Of a DNA stretch of 64,000 nucleotides, positions 34,520 through 44,711 are shown in pieces. The notes under the pieces are model-generated. The model did no database searches. It was not told where the DNA came from and saw only the letters and a list, made by a program, of their open reading frames with translations. A program made the position numbers and the translations under genes. Origin of the DNA: Pseudopyrenochaeta lycopersici (taxonomy: Eukaryota > Ascomycota > Dothideomycetes > Pleosporales > Pseudopyrenochaetaceae); assembly GCA_003313425.1 (NCBI GenBank), contig NHZP01000057.1, positions 62,001-126,000 of the forward strand. Reading direction: 5' to 3'. Numbering within the stretch: position 1 is the stretch's first letter; each line of letters opens with the position of its first letter.

Positions 34520-34900
34520 ATGCTACATTCCACACGACAGCAAAATCAAACCCTCTCGCCCCAGATAGCATCCCAATGCACGCCGCCGCCATTGACGAGC
34601 ATCGATGTGGAGATCGCCAGAAGAAAAGGAACAACCGTAGCAATAGAGGCTACCAGAGAACACATGCAGGCGTCCAAGACTGCCGTGACGCCCTCGTTAG
34701 CGGAAATCATATACGAAGAAAAGCGTGAGAATGGTCGGTTGAGGCGAGAGTGGGACTACGAACACAGGATGCGGCTTCAGGGCGACAAGCTCGAAGAGGA
34801 GGTGAGATATGTTCTTGAGCGGCTTAGAATGGCCATCATCACCCATGTGCAGAGTCAGAAGGATGTAAAGGCAGAGCATGATGAATTTAAAGACAATTAG
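34520..34900 (+). CDS. Small coiled-coil hypothetical protein
   Basis: This 126-aa single-exon protein is mostly charged helix ('EEKRENGRLRREWDYEHRMRLQGDKLEEEVRYVLERL') after a Ser/Thr/Gln-rich head. It is similar in design to the gene at 32,488. Function is unknown. The 620 bp upstream, back to 33,893, hold no other recognised feature. Confidence 0.4.
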   Translation: MLHSTRQQNQTLSPQIASQCTPPPLTSIDVEIARRKGTTVAIEATREHMQASKTAVTPSLAEIIYEEKRENGRLRREWDYEHRMRLQGDKLEEEVRYVLERLRMAIITHVQSQKDVKAEHDEFKDN

Positions 34901-35198
34901 ATGCAGAGCCAGGAGGAAACTAAGTAGCATTCTCAACACACATGTTTCCTTCCTTCTCGCTGTAGGACTCTTGCCGTTGAGAAGTGTGCCGCAGCTCTGT
35001 AGACATGTTTGGCTGCCTACAGTACATGGGAAGCATTTTCACGTCAAACACAGGCGCAGGCCGAAGGCTTTGACTTGGTCTAGTCTGCACCTGCGCTGCG
35101 GTTCGAACTTTTGCTTGACGATTAGCCGACTTCGCGACCCGTGCCTTGTTGATAAAAGATGATGGATCAGACTTTTGCCAATCTGTAGGATAGTGTCG

Positions 35199-35507
35199 CT
35201 ATGGGTTCTGTGAGTAAGCAGATTTGATCAAGGAATATGTGCAACTCACCAGTCGATCCAATACCGCCTCAATTTCGCACAAGATCGCGCCGCCGGTGGA
35301 ATCGTACGAGTGGATCTGACCAGTATCTGTATAAAGCACAAACGTGAAGACCTTGCAGTTAGGTCTTATGCCAAGTTCATGTGATTTGCCGATGAGTCCT
35401 TTGGTCCTTTTTCTTCGCGAAGTCTGATCGTCTTTGGTAATGTTCGTGACTTTGCCCTTCGCTGCCATCCCGGCGCTCAGCATGTGAACATCTGAAGTCC
35501 GAAACAA
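35199..35507 (-). CDS. Small divergent MADS-box-like protein
   Basis: The central part ('SRRKRTKGLIGKSHELG', then 'CKVFTFVLYTDTGQIHSYDS') follows the MADS pattern: a basic helix with R-x-K-x-x-x-G-L-x-x-K-x-x-E-L, then two beta strands ending in a G-x-x-x-x-Y-x-S phrase. The likely start is the internal methionine at 35,468 (M-A-A-K-G-K-V). A canonical intron near the 3' end (GTGAGT donor, 42 nt) would shorten the tail by 14 residues without changing frame. The usual MADS N-arm is poorly conserved, so DNA binding is uncertain. Confidence 0.4.
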   Translation of the reverse strand: MFRTSDVHMLSAGMAAKGKVTNITKDDQTSRRKRTKGLIGKSHELGIRPNCKVFTFVLYTDTGQIHSYDSTGGAILCEIEAVLDRLVSCTYSLIKSAYSQNP

Positions 35508-35728
35508 GTAGCTTTCGGTTGCTTATTAGAAACTTATAGCTTGGCAGAATTGGTCTAAGTTTAGCGCGGCATTTCTTCCCGGCTGTCGATGGACTCATAT
35601 TGCTGCTGCGCATCGTGCGGCGGGCTATTATTGGTTAGCGTATGAACCGCTCGTTTTGGCTGGTATTTGACCTTCGAACTATATTTAACGAAGGACGCTC
35701 ACTTCGTTGTATGCTGGCCAGCGCAGCC

Positions 35729-37513
35729 ATGAACATCACGCAGTGGTACGGCGTTGCTCTCGACACCCTTGCGGCGCTTGTACTGGCTGTTCTGCATGTC
35801 CGCGCCCGCCTACCAGTCTTCCTGCTCAAGCACATATTCTACCATCAGATCAATCCACACATTGGAGGCGGAAGCGAGACTACATTACCTGGGGCTGTCG
35901 CTATCGGCGTCTTCCTTGTAGGCAATGCTACCTGCATAGCTCTTGGCGTCAAGAGCTCTACACACCTGCTGCAGCGGACGGCGCATTTATCAGTTATCAA
36001 TACTATCCCGCTATTTCTCGGTGGAAGAATCAACCCAATCACTAACGTGCTAGGCATCCGATATGAAACATATGCAAAGGCGCACCGATGGATGGGGCGG
36101 GTTGCAGTCGTTCAGGCGCTCGTCCATGCAAGCATCGCTGCCGCTTCGCAAAAGGGTTTTCGCGGCCAGACTCAGATTGCGGGTTTGATAGTAAGTTGCC
36201 CTCACCCATGCTTAGAAACACAAAGCTGAAGATTCGACGAGGCTGCGTCGGCCATGGCTGCAATCTATCTTTTGTCGACAGGACCTATAAGACGACACTT
36301 CTACGAAGCATTTGCAAAGCTCCATATGATCCTCGCTCCTCTAGCCCTCTGCGCCGTCTGGCTGCATCTCCCTCGCGCTAAATTGCTGCATCCACCAAGG
36401 GTATATCTGCTTGCAGCCTTCTGCCTGCATGGGGCCACGTATATGTCGTGGGCGATCTATACCACGTACCGTAACCTCAGCCGTAACGCTCGATTCAATG
36501 TAGCCAGCGTTACCACAACGCAGGTATCCTCGACCGACATAACGGTGCTACGTCTCAAACTTGCTCGCCCATGGCGTTTCCGGCCAGGCCAGTATCTGTA
36601 CCTCCGCTTGCTCACCCTGAAAAATCTTGCCTTCTTGCAGAGTCATCCGTTCTATGTCTGTTCCTGGGATGGTGATACGATATCTCTTCTTGTAGAGAAA
36701 AGGAACGGGCTAACAGCTGATTTGATGACCGGAACTACTGCGAAAGCAATCGTTGAAGGCCCATTTGGCACATCGCTCGGGCTCCAGTCGTATGGCACCA
36801 TTGTGCTGTTTGCCACCGGTATCGGCATTGCCGCCCAGCTTCCTTACGTTCGACTGTTAATTGAAGGTCACCAAAACCGCGAAGTCACTGCCCAAAGGAT
36901 AATTCTACTCTGGGAGATTGAGTCTGAAGGTGAGTCGTTCTGCAGCACGCATGAACCATGGATGACGTTTTGTAGGGCATAAGCATTGGGTGACTGGCAT
37001 CATGCACGACCTTCTATCTATGGACCTGCAGTTTGTAAGTTCAGTCCTTCTATTAAGTAGACTCTGCTAAGACTACACAGATTCTACGAGTACACGTCTT
37101 CATTCAGGGTGACTTTGTCTTTTCCAATCGACGCATGGGCGGAGTCTACGCTCCGCCGAAAGCAAACACCAGCAGACCAAATCGGCTCCACTATCACTAT
37201 CCCCCTGTTGATATAGAAGCTCGAATCAGAAATGAGGTGGAAAGCGCAAAAGGCAAAACGCTAGTTGCTCGTGAGTATTGGACTCTAGGGACTCAAGAAG
37301 CAGTACTAACAGTAGCATGTAGTATGCGCGAATAGCCGTAGATCCGCCAGTGCTCGAGCGAGCGTGTGCCAAGCGATGGGCCAGCGCACTACATTAGAGA
37401 TCATCGATGTTTTGCCAGGTAGGCGGCAGGGCATTTGGGCGTATGTTAGCGCCATGCGCAGCTTTTTCAGTGGTAAGAGGTATGCGGCTGCGACTAACAC
37501 CACGAATGCATAG
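35729..37513 (+). CDS. Ferric reductase-like transmembrane oxidoreductase (FRE family)
   Basis: Exons 35729-36190, 36242-36929, 36976-37034, 37081-37270 and 37323-37513 sum to 1,590 nt (529 aa). The last intron has a perfect TACTAAC branch site. The N-terminal membrane domain carries the paired haem histidines: 'YAKAHRWMGRVAVVQALVHA' and 'LHMILAPLALCAVWLH', with 13 residues between each pair. The FAD-binding domain ('FRPGQYLYLR', 'HPFYVCSW') and NADPH-binding domain ('EGPFGTSLG', 'FATGIGIAAQLPYVR') follow, then a divergent C-terminus. The enzyme should move electrons from NADPH across the membrane to ferric iron or another acceptor. A start at 35,642 in the same frame is possible. The final about 25 residues differ from the family end, so the last exon could be mis-assigned. 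It lies next to piggyBac copy 2. Confidence 0.82.
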
Positions 37514-37731
37514 TTATCGGATAAAGACTGTTATAATGAATGATCAGCGGGCTTTACAGAGTATCGGATTCCTTCATAGTTTGTCCAGCGAATATATAAT
37601 TACTTGAGACGTACACGGTCTTTAATCAGCGATGGATCACAGTTGCGCCCTTACTAGATGTAGAGCTAAGGCAGTAAATCATTAACGTTAGTATCTATAC
37701 CGAGAGTTTGTGATGGAAAGGAGTAAGTTAT

Positions 37732-39991
37732 CCCTTGCACTGGTAAACGCGCCCGTACACGGGCCACATCAGTAGAGCCAATTAGCGTACAGCGCCCCTC
37801 AACACCCAAAATGTATCGTAATGATAGTGATTTTACGTGCCTAGTTATTTCTCAGTAAATACAAATCGCCAAACGCTGCAATCATGCCTCCTCGTGCTAC
37901 AAAGCTCAGTAATGATCCTGATTTTGTTAACTACACAAAATACTCGAAAAAACGAGGTAGTTTGCCTGATCTTGCGCGCACGCCGCCACCCAGTTGGCAA
38001 CCTCTACAAATCGACAACGTCGAACTCGGCAGCGCTCGTCTACCTGATGGAGTTGATGCCAGCGATCCTATTGCTTTGTTTGGTCTCTTTTTTGACGCTG
38101 CAGTGCTTGATAGGATCGCATACCATACGAATGAGCAGGCGCACAAGCTCCGCGACGAAGCACTAAATCCGCACGCGCGACCATGGAAACCAACCTCGCC
38201 TACTGAGCTATATACCTACTTTGCGATAGTAATATATATGGGCGTACACCGCGAGCCGTCGCTGCATGAGTACTGGGAGAAACAACACAATAACGCGCCT
38301 ACTCATGTAGTAAATAACTACATGTCAGAAACTCGATGGCAGCAGCTAGATCGCTACTTGTACTGTACAGAGGTTGACCAAACGTTCAAATCACCATTTG
38401 GACGCGTGTGGGATCTCTCAGAGCACATCCGCGAGCATTCTTTAAGCTTTTGGGCTGCTGGGAAGCACCTCTGCGTTGATGAGGCTATTGCTAGGTTTAC
38501 TGGCCGAGCTAGCGAGACCGTAACTATCAAGACAAAGCCTACGCCGGAGGGCTATAAAATATGGTGTTTAGGCAGCAACGGTGTCGTACTTAACTGGTTA
38601 TTTCATGCCAAAGGCGTTGGGCGTGGGCCTGTCAACCTTAACGCTGAGCTGAAGGCTCTGACACCTACAGAATCAGTACCCGTTACTCTTGTACTCGCCA
38701 AAAACGCTGCTGGCGAGCGTTTATTCTTACCAGGTCGCCACATTGTATGGGACGATAATCTCTTCAATACTATCCCAATGATGGAATGCCTTAGAGAGCA
38801 CGGCGTTGGTGTTGCTGGGACGGTGAGAACAACTAATACAGCAACAGAAGAGGCTTTTGAGACAACAGCAGAGACTGAGGCTCTTAGTAGCTCTCGTACC
38901 GTCCGCTCTTGCAGTAAGCAGAAGCTGCGTAAAGAGCGCTTTAATAAGGATCTTGTAAGCCTCAAGACGCAGTTTACGCCTCAGATTGAGTGGGGAGAAA
39001 CCTTCTGGGCGCTCTCAGAGCGTCAAACTGTACTACAGCTAGCTTGGAGAGACTCACAAGTTGTCCTATTTGCTTCTACTGTTGCTGATGGTAAGTGCCG
39101 AGGCTCGCCGCCATGCCAAGCTTGAGCTGACGATAGTTGCCACCAGGTATTCAGTACGTCGAGCGTCAACGACGACGGCCAGCGCTAGCATCTACAAGTA
39201 AGCGGCCTTTCGAGAAAGCCTTTGGCAACGAGCTTGTCAAGTTACTTGGGATCCCAGAGATGATAGACGGCTACAATAGGCACAAAAGTGAGGTAGACAA
39301 GTACGACCAAACGCGGAGCTACTATACTACACAACAGCGCAAGCAACGTACTTGGAAGCCGCTGCTCTACTTTCTACTTGACTTGACGCTCAACAACATC
39401 TATCGGCTATCCTCCTACTCAACGCGCGAGCGCGCAAAGCGCGGGGGTCACAAGCAGTTCTTATACAGGTTAATAGAGCAGCTTTTTGAGCGTGGGGGAC
39501 GCCTCTGCCAGGGCTCACAAAAGCGGCAAAGGCTTGATGATGTTGCTCTTGATAATGAGAGCGCCCATGGACTGCCAGTACACCTGTACGCAGAGGCAAA
39601 AGCTTGTATAGCTTGTTCTGAGAGTGGGCGTACAAATAAGCCTAGAACGCCTCTCACAGCTACAACAGGTAATATACAGCGCCGTCAACAAGGCGCTCAG
39701 CGTCCTCCGCGTACAACTTATGGCTGTAAGCTCTGCAAGGTGCCTTTGTGTAGGCCACAAGTACGCTCTGAGTGCTGGGCAGAGCACCTACGCCGCGCAG
39801 AGACCATTGAAAGCATTAACACATCTATAAGCTCAAGTATTAAGTAAAATGAACTCGTAACTGTCACAATGCTAGATCCTATACAAAACGCTGGCAAAAA
39901 AATATATTTTGGTTTTCCAAGCTATCCGAAATATCATCCGATTGGCTCTATTTATGTGGCCCGTGTACGGGCGCGTTTACCAGTGCAAGGG
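37732..39991 (+). mobile_element. piggyBac-like DNA transposon, copy 2 (intact, 2,260 bp)
   Basis: Same length, ends and internal spacing as copy 1, in opposite orientation 9.7 kb away. It is flanked on both sides by AT (…AGTTAT|CCC and GGG|ATACAG). The wider flanks share nothing with copy 1, so this is an independent insertion and not part of a larger duplication. Confidence 0.93.
37884..39847 (+). CDS. piggyBac-like transposase (copy 2)
   Basis: Exons 37884-39090 and 39147-39847 (635 aa) mirror copy 1 exactly: the same start offset of 152 bp from the element end, the same 56-nt intron, identical protein. The catalytic Asp set and the cysteine-rich tail are intact. The third exon-like stretch after the stop is non-coding and leads to the right terminal repeat. 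Confidence 0.9.
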
Positions 39992-40380
39992 ATACAGTAG
40001 AAGAATTTAAGAGGTACGTCGAGTTTACATGTGAACCATAATCTTACAAGCAGCGCAGCCTCCCCACCAATGCAGTCCTCACCTATTATTCGCTCAAATT
40101 CTGTTGTGATGCTCTTGCAACTCTCGCTTCAATGGGCTCGTGTCTAGAGATGCGTAGTTGCCGGCAGATCGGAATGCTCCAGTAAGTTAAGTTGCTCACT
40201 AATTCCGTTGCTAGCTGGTTCGTGCTGACATCAAACAATATTCTCGCTGGCGAGCTAAAGTATCAGAGAGGAGCGCAGGAGGTCCTCTGGAAATGGTTCG
40301 GTGGAGCACGTTTGGTCCAGCGTCTTAACGTTACAGAATGCCTTCGATGTTGCGAGGACTTGTTTTGGACCTGAGACAAG

Positions 40381-40480
40381 CGCTATATATAGCTAACGTT
40401 ACCATGATAGTAGAACAGCCCGAAAAGCGAAGGAGCCCGAATGGAAAACTGCGCAGATCAAGTTCAGTCTATTTTTAGGC
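40381..40480 (+). repeat. Short dispersed repeat, copy A
   Basis: Pattern GCTATA…GTAGAACAGCCCGAAAAGCG followed by AAGGAGCCCGAATGG. It matches copies at 44,528, 45,180 (reverse) and 46,116 with substitutions. The surrounding 39,992-40,793 otherwise has no recognised gene. Confidence 0.6.
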
Positions 40481-40793
40481 ACTCACAGAATGGTGACTGC
40501 CATACAACATCGACCGCCGCCCATGAAGATATTGTCCTCTCAGCTAAGTACCACATCTCAACCTTGAGACTCTGCCGACAAGCCAAGCATGTTCTCCACC
40601 GAGAAGTGGTAGTGTATTTAATACAGTGGTAATTGGGGAATTATTACGCCAAGCAGTGGTGTGGCGGTCATTTGCCGCTTTCTAAGCCGTAACTTAATGG
40701 GTGATCGCCCAGATGAGCATCACGTGAGCCTATGATGTTGGCACAGTACTTAAGGGGGAGAATAAGTTAAGTTAATGTCTTATTTGTCCCTGT

Positions 40794-41405
40794 TCAAAGT
40801 ACCTCGAATCCTGCACTAGTTGGTGGACCTCCGTTGCGGACATGAACATCCATTGGGCACGCGCTCATAACGACGACGCATCCTTGTTCGGCCCTCAAAA
40901 CGATGTGATTGCCTGGCTTGCTTTCTGGGTCTTCGCAAGGTATCTTGTTGTCCCTGACAAGGACACTCATAAACAGGTTCAGAGGATCAGGTATCCAACC
41001 ATACTCTAACAGCTCTCCTAGCTTTTGGATTGAAGGATCTTTGTGTGTACCAACCACCTTGCGCAGATTCTGTGCGCAATTGTCATGGTCCCGTGGAGCC
41101 CCAAGCTGAATGTAACGCTCAGGAGAGCAGGCAGCGTAGAGAACATCGTGGTGCCCAGGGGAGGTGTCCTCAGTAATTGTAAGGATAGGGTTACGGTGAT
41201 TGTCCAAGTACGACTCTCCAACCGCAAGCTCCAATTTATGGTGGGTGGAACGTGTGTGCGACATCGACATATAAGAAGGGAAGCCTGAGGTCGGAACAAA
41301 AGCCCAGGTGTCGATGACTTGGCCTCCGCTTGTGTTGATGACCTTAATGGACTGGCCAGCGCGCAAATGCTGTATGGCGCTAGACCGGGCGGGAATGGTG
41401 GGCAT
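40794..41405 (-). CDS. DUF1989 (urea carboxylase-associated) family protein
   Basis: The single exon encodes 203 aa, the usual length of a compact DUF1989 protein. The order of conserved phrases fits: 'AGQSIKVINTSGGQVIDTWAF', 'MSMSHTRSTHHKLELAVGESYLDN', 'HHDVLYAACSPERY', 'DNCAQNL', 'PDPLNLFMSV' and 'CVVVMSACPMDVHVRNGG'. Bacterial relatives sit beside urea amidolyase genes; the biochemical role is not settled and may involve metal or guanidine/urea-type substrates. It is probably cytosolic and looks intact. Confidence 0.8.
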   Translation of the reverse strand: MPTIPARSSAIQHLRAGQSIKVINTSGGQVIDTWAFVPTSGFPSYMSMSHTRSTHHKLELAVGESYLDNHRNPILTITEDTSPGHHDVLYAACSPERYIQLGAPRDHDNCAQNLRKVVGTHKDPSIQKLGELLEYGWIPDPLNLFMSVLVRDNKIPCEDPESKPGNHIVLRAEQGCVVVMSACPMDVHVRNGGPPTSAGFEVL

Positions 41406-42331
41406 AATGCCTAAGGAAAGGATGGGTATAGAAAGAGATTAAGGTTAATAACTTAGGTGAGTGACTATATTAAGGGACTTTGAGGCTACAGAATTGTTCG
41501 ATTTGCTCACTGGGAGCTCAAGTGCTTCTTATGATCTGTTCGAGCCAAGACGCTACATCGGACAAAGAAAGTACGGATGGGGCGCCAAAACACAGCCGGT
41601 GGTACAGCCGAGCGTACAGGGCGCACGTCGCAGGGCGTAAGAAAGTTGATGATGGGGAATTTTTATGTATGGGACCGCGACACCTAGCTTAGCTGTATCG
41701 GTTTGAGACTGTCATATGTTATGTTGCACTCGTCTTGAAAATTATCGAAATTCGGGCGTAGTTTCTCCTATTTCGAGGCTTGTTAATCGGAGACACTTGA
41801 CGTTGATCTATGGGTTGTTGCGACCCCTCGCTTTTTTGTCAATGAACGACAGTGCATCACAGATAAAGCATTTGTTGGGAGAAAGTCGTCCCTGTCTCGA
41901 TGGGTAGAGGGAAAGGGGTTCCACTCTTTAAGCCCTGCGATCCGTTCATAAGCGACATTAAATCAGCACCAGCTCCAGCATCCTGAATATCAAACGAAAT
42001 CTCCATAACCAAGACGCGAGACGCGGAAGCTTACGCCCACTTATTCTTTAGCACAGTTCGGTCGTATTCTCCCGAGGCGGCTTTGAACCAGCCACCGCAG
42101 GACTTGTTGCATGATCAGCGCATCAGTCTGGGGTTTTACTGCGGAAGGATGGGCTGGAGGGCCGATGATGAAGGGATTCAGTGATGTGAGCTGTTGATAC
42201 AGTCTTTGTTATGTTTTAGTTTACTTTATGAGATCTGTTTGCATCGTTGAGACTTGGAGTACTTCATGTTATCTAGGAAGTTTCAGGTGGACTGTTAGAT
42301 AGATAAGCTAGGTTGTGATGCTGGAAAGGCG
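41406..42331. other. Intergenic, no gene recognised
   Basis: This stretch is AT-moderate with only short frames and no repeat or transposon end recognised. It contains the upstream region of the DUF1989 gene and the downstream region of the C2H2 gene. Confidence 0.4.
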
Positions 42332-44218
42332 CTAAGGCTTCAGAAGCCCCGTGGTCTCAGTGGAACCTTCAGCACCGGTGATGCCAACATCTTTCTTGAA
42401 CCGCCACAGCCACTCAGGGTGATCCGCGGCAGTTTGGTTCCACGGGTCATCAGATTCATACAAGATCCAGCGCGCGTGGTGCTTGATTTCGGCATCAGAT
42501 GGGGTATGGCAGCCTGGGTTGGATGGGGACATGGTGGCGAGGACCCAGCGCCTGAGGTCGTTGGCCAATAGGCGGAAGAAGTTCGTGCCCATGGCCATAT
42601 GGCTTCGTGAGTGGCTGTCAGGCAGACCAGGGGTGGGTGCAAGCGGAGATGGACCATGAGCTGTTGTGTGGGAAGGGGTTTCAAGGGGTCCGGCAAAGGA
42701 CGAGGTCTCCATGGGAAAGGGAGCAGGCAGCCCTTGGTCATCGGTTGGCTTGGCTGGGGAAGCTGCGGCTGGGTTTGCCTGATTGTCAGAATGGAAGCCA
42801 GTGCGTAGCTTAAAAGCCAATAGCCAACCAGTATTAGCTCCGATAGCGTGGATAAGCCAGTCTGCGAAGCCTTCTAAGGTAGCATTGGGAGTATACTCGG
42901 TACGGCGAATGATCTCGCAAGCCTCTTGCTGAAGTGCCCAGTCCGGCAAACCGAAGGACATGTCAGTCTGTGCTTGTGCGAAAGCGCGAAGTTGAGCCTC
43001 AAGTGGACATCGTTCGAAAAGGTGATTCCGGCCGCAGATTCGCAATGTTGAAATACCCTCAGAAGGGGTTCGGAGTGGCCCGAACAGGGCTTCCGTGGTG
43101 ATGTCTGGATTCGACATAATTATGTCGCGAAGCCAGGACTCTCCATCATCTCGCTGCGATGTCGAAGGCCCCGTATCTGACAGCGCATTTGATGCGAATA
43201 TGATACGGCATGCTTCTAGCTGAAGAGCACGGCCGTCCGGCGGGATTCCATTCAGATCAAGATAACCCTGTCGGAAAAAGTTGACCTCAAGCTTAAGGAG
43301 CTCGTAAGCGCTAACAGACGTGGCGGTCGGTGTGTCACACGCGCGCAAAGGCCAAGGCGTCATCTTCTCGAGATGAATGAATTATACTCTTCGGGTCGAT
43401 TTAATGTTTGTTGTATATAACTTACCGACTTTGGTCGAGCACTTACATGGCGGCACGCCATCTTCTACACGCTGTAATACATGGTCCTCGAACCCCCAAT
43501 CACCTTGCCATTGCGCCATTGTTGCACCCGCCTTGAAGTGCTCCCCTAAGTGGTTCACTCTCTCCGTCCAAGTACTCATGACAAGGTTGCAGAATCCGCA
43601 TCTTGACTGTATATCCAGCGTAGAGGTCTTCCATCGATCTAGTGGGACATACTTAGTGTCAACTTTGTGAACAAGCCTCAGGTGTTGTACTAGGTGATCT
43701 TTTCGATAGAAGGTGCGTTCGGTTTCATCTCGTGCTTGGCAAGCCGAGTACTGATGTCCGTCGAGATGTATATCGTCAGGAGATAGTTCACCGCAGAAAG
43801 TACAGCACTGGTCTTCTTGCCTGGCCGATACCGGAATCCTGGGGCCCTCTGGCGCACATATCCATTGCTCTAATGAGAGATGCAGGGCCTTTTCATGACG
43901 CTGCCAGTCGTACTTGGTTTTGAACGTCTCGACGCAAAAGGTGCATTGGAATGGTAAGTCGGCCGCAGCAAGGGCTCTACAGGCTAACGTGGCGGCAGAC
44001 TGGGTCTTGCTGCGGGTAAGCGTAGTGTTACTTAGCATGTTATGGCTGTCATTGGGTGCTTCTAGACATTTGGTGGCTACCGCCTCGACGAGTCTACTAT
44101 ATCTTTTTATACATAGGAGGCTTTCGAGAGAGGCCAGCATGTTCAAATTTGTACTCCATATGTCTCTGAGCATGGTCCGATCGACATCGTCAAATGTGAT
44201 GACGTCACCTCCGTTCAC
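42332..44218 (-). CDS. C2H2-type zinc-finger protein of a fungal transcription-factor-like family
   Basis: Two frames make one gene. The first (44,218 down to about 43,400) has a C2H2 finger ('FQCTFCVETFKTKYDWQRHEKALHLSLEQWIC') shown in part, a second Cys/His set ('CCTFCGELSPDD', 'FYRKDHLVQHLRLVH') and 'SRCGFCNL', all in family order. The second (43,363-42,332, 343 aa) carries 'SAYELLKLEVNFF', 'LQLEACRIIFAS' twice in diverged form, and the signature 'YESDDPWNQTAADHPEWLWRFKK' near the end. An intron must join them near 43,364-43,445. Donors GTAAGT are present, but no acceptor gives the right phase without a weak donor, so the splice is unresolved or there is a frameshift. The usual longer N-terminus is missing, and the start overlaps a dispersed repeat. 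Confidence 0.6.
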
Positions 44219-44235
44219 CGAGACTGAGGACTGCC
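44150..44235. repeat. Repeat at the 5' end of the C2H2 gene (mate at 45.95-46.03 kb)
   Basis: CGATCGACATCGTCAA(A/G)TG followed by TGATGACGTCACCTCCG and GAGACTGAGGACTGCCTG occurs here and at 45,966-46,026 with only a few differences. On the minus strand both copies encode G-G-D-V-I-T-(F/L)-D-D-V-D-R. It contains a palindromic TGACGTCA (CRE/AP-1-type site). Confidence 0.75.
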
Positions 44236-44460
44236 TGTTAAAGTTTCACACCTTTGAAGGACGAAAAAAAGGGAAACGGAGACCCGCAGTGATCAGTTGT
44301 TGCGGCGCGTTCGCAAGCAATACTCGAAATGGCGGAGTAAGACATGTAAGCTTCTAAACTTAGATCTGTGTGTGAAGAAAGGCCACTTTCGACGTTTGCG
44401 CGGAGCCCATTTCGCACTCCGCATTCAGCAGTCGTTATATACCCTCCATCCACATGTTCC
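44236..44460 (+). repeat. Dispersed repeat, copy 2 (mate at 5.26-5.47 kb)
   Basis: Matches 5,260-5,470 in the same orientation (CGCGTTCGCAAGCAATACTC; CGACGTTTGCGCGGAGCCCA). It abuts the repeat at the 5' end of the C2H2 gene. Confidence 0.7.
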
Positions 44461-44527
44461 CGATCAATCAGCGGAGCAGTGCTTGCACAATGAGTTTGAT
44501 GTTTTGGGACCTGTTCTGAGCCCCAGA

Positions 44528-44625
44528 GAAGATGCTATACATAGGTAACATAAAAATAGAACAGCCCAGAAAACCAGAGGAGCCCAAATCGAAAGGTGCC
44601 CTCAGGCCAGTCTATTTTAAAACAC
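44528..44625 (+). repeat. Short dispersed repeat, copy B
   Basis: ATGCTATACATAGGTAACAT, then AAAAATAGAACAGCCC and GAGGAGCCCAAATCGAAAGG. It lies exactly where the DUF3435 relic ends. Confidence 0.65.
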
Positions 44626-44711
44626 CGCAGGATTCAGACGCCAACAAGCATCAGCCCGCCGCCTATCAAGATGCCGTCATCGAAGATACGTACTACATGT
44701 TACCCAGGCGA

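Noticed and set aside
35090..35130. GGTTCGAA-like box as a tRNA T-loop
   Set aside because: No A-box or cloverleaf arms at the right spacing.
27997..37731. A composite piggyBac transposon carrying the whole 9.7-kb block
   Set aside because: Each copy has its own complete pair of terminal repeats and flanking AT; no duplication surrounds the whole block.
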